Shown here piece after piece: positions 60,885-64,000 of a DNA stretch of 64,000 nt. Position 1 is the first letter of the stretch; each line of letters opens with the position of its first letter. The translations under genes were made by a program, and so were the position numbers. Source of the stretch: DASVRZ01 sp038230215 (GTDB lineage: Bacteria > Verrucomicrobiota > Verrucomicrobiia > Chthoniobacterales > DASVRZ01); contig JBBRNR010000008.1 of the NCBI GenBank assembly GCA_038230215.1, positions 1 to 64,000 of the forward strand. The letters are read 5' to 3'. The notes under the pieces are model-generated. The model did no database searches. It had not been told where the DNA came from and saw nothing but the letters and a program-made list of their open reading frames with translations.

Positions 60885-60932
60885 AGGGGCAGAACATTTG
60901 CATGGAATTCGCCCCCAGCCTTTGCAAATAAC

Positions 60933-61574
60933 ATGCAACGTCCACCTGTCCGCGTCCTTGGTTTCACCCTTTTCTGCCTGCTATTCACGGCGCTGGCTTA
61001 CTACGGCGCACACTGGGCGGAGAATTTCCCCAGGCAGCTTGCGGCGGCCACCGAGGCGGCGCTCGAGCAGAAAGCACTGCAACTCCGCTCGCAGTTTTTC
61101 GCGCTGACGAATTTTCAGCCGCGCGTCCGGGTGCGGCAACGCGTGCTCTCGGAAACCTCTGCGAACATCGCCGAGCTGGCCGTTCTCGAGAAAGACACCG
61201 AGGTGCAACGCGAGTTCGTTCACACTTGGGCGGGCAGCACAAAAACCTTGCGGCTGCGCGGCCAATACCGGGTAAAAATCGGCTTCAACCTGCTGGATCG
61301 CTTCGAGATCCAAGTCGAGAAAGGGCATCACCGCATTCTCCTGCCGCCCGCGACAATTCTCTCTGTCGAGCAGCGGGAAATGCATGTCGAAGCGCTCGAA
61401 AACGGCTACTGGAATCCCATTTCGGCCGACGACTTGGAGACGTCCGTTGCCGCGCTCCAGCAGCAGGCTCGCGACCAGAGCCGCGGCCTCGTCGCGCAGG
61501 CGGAGGAAAATTTCACCACGCGACTTAGACAACTATGGGACCCGCGCTTGGAAATCGTCCGCTCGCAACCTTGA
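60933..61574 (+). CDS. DUF4230 family membrane-anchored protein
   Basis: 213 residues from ATG 60933 (MQRPPVRVLGFTLFCLLFTALAYYGAHWAE, one N-terminal membrane helix). Downstream TWAGSTKTLRLRGQYRVKIGFNLLDRFEIQVEKGHHRILLPPATILSVEQREMHVEALENGYWNPISADD is the DUF4230 core (G-x-Y-x-x-K-x-G-F-D/N-L). A helical C-terminus ends the protein. Function unknown; often encoded singly. It ends 51 nt before the AsmA/TamB-like giant. Confidence 0.82.
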   Translation: MQRPPVRVLGFTLFCLLFTALAYYGAHWAENFPRQLAAATEAALEQKALQLRSQFFALTNFQPRVRVRQRVLSETSANIAELAVLEKDTEVQREFVHTWAGSTKTLRLRGQYRVKIGFNLLDRFEIQVEKGHHRILLPPATILSVEQREMHVEALENGYWNPISADDLETSVAALQQQARDQSRGLVAQAEENFTTRLRQLWDPRLEIVRSQP

Positions 61575-61625
61575 AAATCCACCTTTAGCCGGGGCGGGTT
61601 TGAGGTTAATCTCGCGGTTCTTATT

Positions 61626-64000
61626 GTGGAAACGACTCCAGCCCTCAACCCTCCTCCGACTTCCCAAAAACGCGTTCGCTGGCGGTTTTATTTTGCGGGA
61701 TTACTCGCGCTCGCTTTCCTGATTTATTTTTTCCAACCGGGATTTTCCACCTGGTGGCTGCGGCGGCATCTCACTACCCGGGCGCACGACATTGGCTCGA
61801 CGGTGACTTTCGCCAAGGTGGAGGCGGATTTTTTCACCGGTCACGCCCTGCTGAATGGCATGGAACTCACCGACGACCGCCATCGTGAAAATCAGATTCA
61901 TTCAGCGGACATCGAGATCGATTTTTCGCCGTGGCGTCTGCTTTTTGAAAAAGAATTGTCTCCCATCAAAAAAATCGCGTTGGGGAAAACTCAAGTCGAT
62001 TGGAAGTGGCAGTCGGAGAAGGCTGAAAAGCATTCCACCGCCAGGGTTTCCGCGACTTTTCACAACCGCTTCCCCGAGTCGCTAACGGGCAACGGCATCT
62101 CTGCGAATCTGGCGTGCGGCAACACGCGGATCGACATCGCGAACGCCGATTTCACCTTTCTCCCAAACGTCGCGGGCGAGATCGACATCCCGCATCTCAC
62201 CGCGTCGATGGCCCCGTGGAAACGCACTTTTAACAACCTCGAAGGCGTTACCGCGATCAAGGAGCGCGCGCTCTACGTCGGCGGCATCAAGTTCACACCC
62301 GACTTGGTTTTGGAACGCGGCTCGCTGGATTTCACCAAACCCGAAAAACAAAAAATCATCTCCGACCTGCTCTTTAGCGCGTTTGGTGGGCAGTGGCGCA
62401 CCGACCTCGATCTGGATCGTCGCAAATCGCCCGTCGAGATCGACACAGCAGCGTCGTTTTGGAACTTATCCGTGCGCGAGTTGGGCGAGTTTGTCGGCAA
62501 CAATCAACTGGCCGAGGGCACGATCCACGAGGGCCGGCTCACCTTCCATGGGAGTCCGGGTGAAATGGCGAAATCGAACACGACCCTGCGTCTAAACGCG
62601 ACCGATTTTCGCTGGCACGAACGGCGCTGGAATTCGCTCATCGCCAGTGGGTTGCTAGTGAATCGCCGACTCGAGATTGCGCAGTTCGACCTCGTGCAGG
62701 ATAAAAATCAAATCCAGCTCAAGGGCACATCTGATCTACCCGGAAAATGGGCGCAGTTACCAAACGAGTTTCAGTTTCAAATACTCGCCCAGATCGATGA
62801 TTTGCACTCGGCAGCACAGCTTATTTTTCCGGATCAGAAAGGCATCGGCGGCGAGGCATTTTTCGCCGGTGAGGTGCGCAATCAGGGCGGTCAGTTTTCC
62901 GGAAATCTGAAGATGCGCGGCGGTCCGCTCGAGATCAGCGGCGTGGCAGTGGACCGGGTGCGTGGCGACTTGCATTTGCAGGGGAGCGAAGTCAGCGCGA
63001 CGGCGTTGGAGTTTGCCCGCCAGGGAGACAAGGCCTCGGGCTGGGGAAATCTTAATCTGGCCGAGCCGCGGCGTTATTCCGGGGAATTTTCGGTGATCGC
63101 TGGGAACATCGCGGATTACAGCGCGATTTTGCCGAGGGCGGTGGCTGAGCACGCTGCGGCGGGCGGAGTGAGGCTCTGGTGGAACGGCGACGGCACCAGT
63201 CATGCGCATTCGGGAGCGTTCAAAGTGAGTCTGCGTGATTTCCTCGTTTCCCACGAGACGAACGCCGTGCCGCTCGGCGTGGAATCCCACGGTTCGTATT
63301 CGCCGGCAGGCGTCACTCTAAATCACCTCGCACTGGAACGCCCAAACGCGAAGCTGAACACCGCCCTCATCGTGCGCCCGGAATCAATGGAACTGCGCGA
63401 CTTGCATATTACTGGAAGTGGCGGCGCGGTGGTCGCAGGAAACCTCACGCTGCCGATCAATCTGCTCTCTTATTTGAATAATCCCACACTCGCCTCATTG
63501 CTCGATTCCAAGGCGGCCGCGACGGGACAAATCACTGCGGCAAAGGTGCGGCTCGACGAACTTTGCGAGCTCGCCGGGCGTCATCTACCGGTGCGCGGCC
63601 GGGCGAATTTCAACCTCACTGCCGAGGGACCGCTGGACAGTCTGGAAGCCCTCATCAAACTGGAACTCAACGATTTCTTCGGCCCGGAAAACCTCACGAT
63701 CCCGTCGATGAAAGCGACCCTCAGCCTCATCAACAACGAACTCAACGTCGAGTCCGAGATCAATCCTGGTGAGGTCCGCGACACGATCTCTGCGCATTTC
63801 TCGGGGCGGACCGCGCTTTCGCAGGAGCACCTGATTAAGGGCCAGTGGCTGGACGACTCGGCGCCCCTTTCCGGCACGATTCAGGCGAGCCGCCTCGCGC
63901 TGCCGCTGCTGCATCCCTGGTGGCCAGCCAGCCGGAACTTAAAAGGCGACGCGGGTGGCCATCTGACTCTCACTGGAACGTGGAAAACTCCCACCTTCGA
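61626..64000 (+). CDS. AsmA/TamB-like giant envelope protein (partial, runs off the end)
   Basis: From GTG 61626 the frame stays open to the window edge (791 codons). A basic N-terminus (TSQKRVRWRFYFAGLLALAFLIYFF) is a membrane anchor. The rest is a periplasmic series of beta strands of the AsmA/TamB type: GSTVTFAKVEADFFTGHALLNGMELTDDRHRENQIHSADIEIDFSPWRLL, repeated G-x-L-x-F/I-x-G-S, and LDSLEALIKLELNDFFGPENLTIPSMKATLSLINNELNVE. Such proteins bridge inner and outer membranes in phospholipid or protein transport. The C-terminus, including any DUF490 end, lies outside the window. Confidence 0.75.
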   Translation, partial: METTPALNPPPTSQKRVRWRFYFAGLLALAFLIYFFQPGFSTWWLRRHLTTRAHDIGSTVTFAKVEADFFTGHALLNGMELTDDRHRENQIHSADIEIDFSPWRLLFEKELSPIKKIALGKTQVDWKWQSEKAEKHSTARVSATFHNRFPESLTGNGISANLACGNTRIDIANADFTFLPNVAGEIDIPHLTASMAPWKRTFNNLEGVTAIKERALYVGGIKFTPDLVLERGSLDFTKPEKQKIISDLLFSAFGGQWRTDLDLDRRKSPVEIDTAASFWNLSVRELGEFVGNNQLAEGTIHEGRLTFHGSPGEMAKSNTTLRLNATDFRWHERRWNSLIASGLLVNRRLEIAQFDLVQDKNQIQLKGTSDLPGKWAQLPNEFQFQILAQIDDLHSAAQLIFPDQKGIGGEAFFAGEVRNQGGQFSGNLKMRGGPLEISGVAVDRVRGDLHLQGSEVSATALEFARQGDKASGWGNLNLAEPRRYSGEFSVIAGNIADYSAILPRAVAEHAAAGGVRLWWNGDGTSHAHSGAFKVSLRDFLVSHETNAVPLGVESHGSYSPAGVTLNHLALERPNAKLNTALIVRPESMELRDLHITGSGGAVVAGNLTLPINLLSYLNNPTLASLLDSKAAATGQITAAKVRLDELCELAGRHLPVRGRANFNLTAEGPLDSLEALIKLELNDFFGPENLTIPSMKATLSLINNELNVESEINPGEVRDTISAHFSGRTALSQEHLIKGQWLDDSAPLSGTIQASRLALPLLHPWWPASRNLKGDAGGHLTLTGTWKTPTF

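Overview
The window is a GC-rich, gene-dense bacterial chromosome segment. The likely source is a Gram-negative member of the PVC group, most plausibly Verrucomicrobiota. This is an inference from several features: a secreted sulfatase with autotransporter-type beta-strand repeats, a stand-alone SWIB protein, a Wza/Wzc-type exopolysaccharide export locus with an outer-membrane barrel, TatC, S1/P1 nuclease, sparse Shine-Dalgarno sequences, and dispersed ACCACAGAG-type hairpin elements. No rRNA, tRNA, CRISPR array or intact insertion sequence was found.

Layout. 1-8.4 kb: tail of a fibronectin-III-like protein, a double universal stress protein, a DUF3820/40-aa ORF/uracil-DNA glycosylase operon, CstA, a hybrid histidine kinase with an ethylene-receptor-like sensor, and three small stress-type proteins. 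8.5-18.5 kb: a second hybrid kinase, YugP-like protease, phosphofructokinase, S41-like protein, PurD, formyl-THF cyclo-ligase/ThiD and a metallo-beta-lactamase-fold hydrolase. 18.5-34.1 kb: a giant sulfatase, topoisomerase III, envelope and small proteins, methyltransferases, S1/P1 nuclease, TatC, CorA, an MhqO/MhqD-like pair and a cobalamin adenosyltransferase. 34.2-39.6 kb: an accessory region with a MNT nucleotidyltransferase, a 14-unit 21-nt repeat array followed by a 243-aa unknown gene, a broken DNA methyltransferase, an AT-rich insert carrying a frameshifted CoiA-like nuclease and a partner of unknown function, then HicAB and a VapBC-type module. 39.6-50.1 kb: an exopolysaccharide locus with overlapping genes, flanked by a FecR-like surface protein. 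50.2-64 kb: housekeeping genes (Pta-N-like, TVP38, SWIB, lytic transglycosylase, PriA, ManA, DUF2062, DUF4230, an AsmA/TamB-like giant) interrupted by a repeat-rich stretch at 56.9-59.1 kb.

The most unusual signal is a family of strictly 21-nt tandem arrays at three places (22760-22885, 34800-35093, and 58625-58876 on the minus strand). Units share a GGAA anchor at positions 1-4 and a second conserved block about one helical turn later, with variable bases between. No indel was seen in up to 14 consecutive units. Two of the three arrays lie just upstream of, and in the same orientation as, a roughly 250-codon gene of unknown function. I do not recognise this as a named system.
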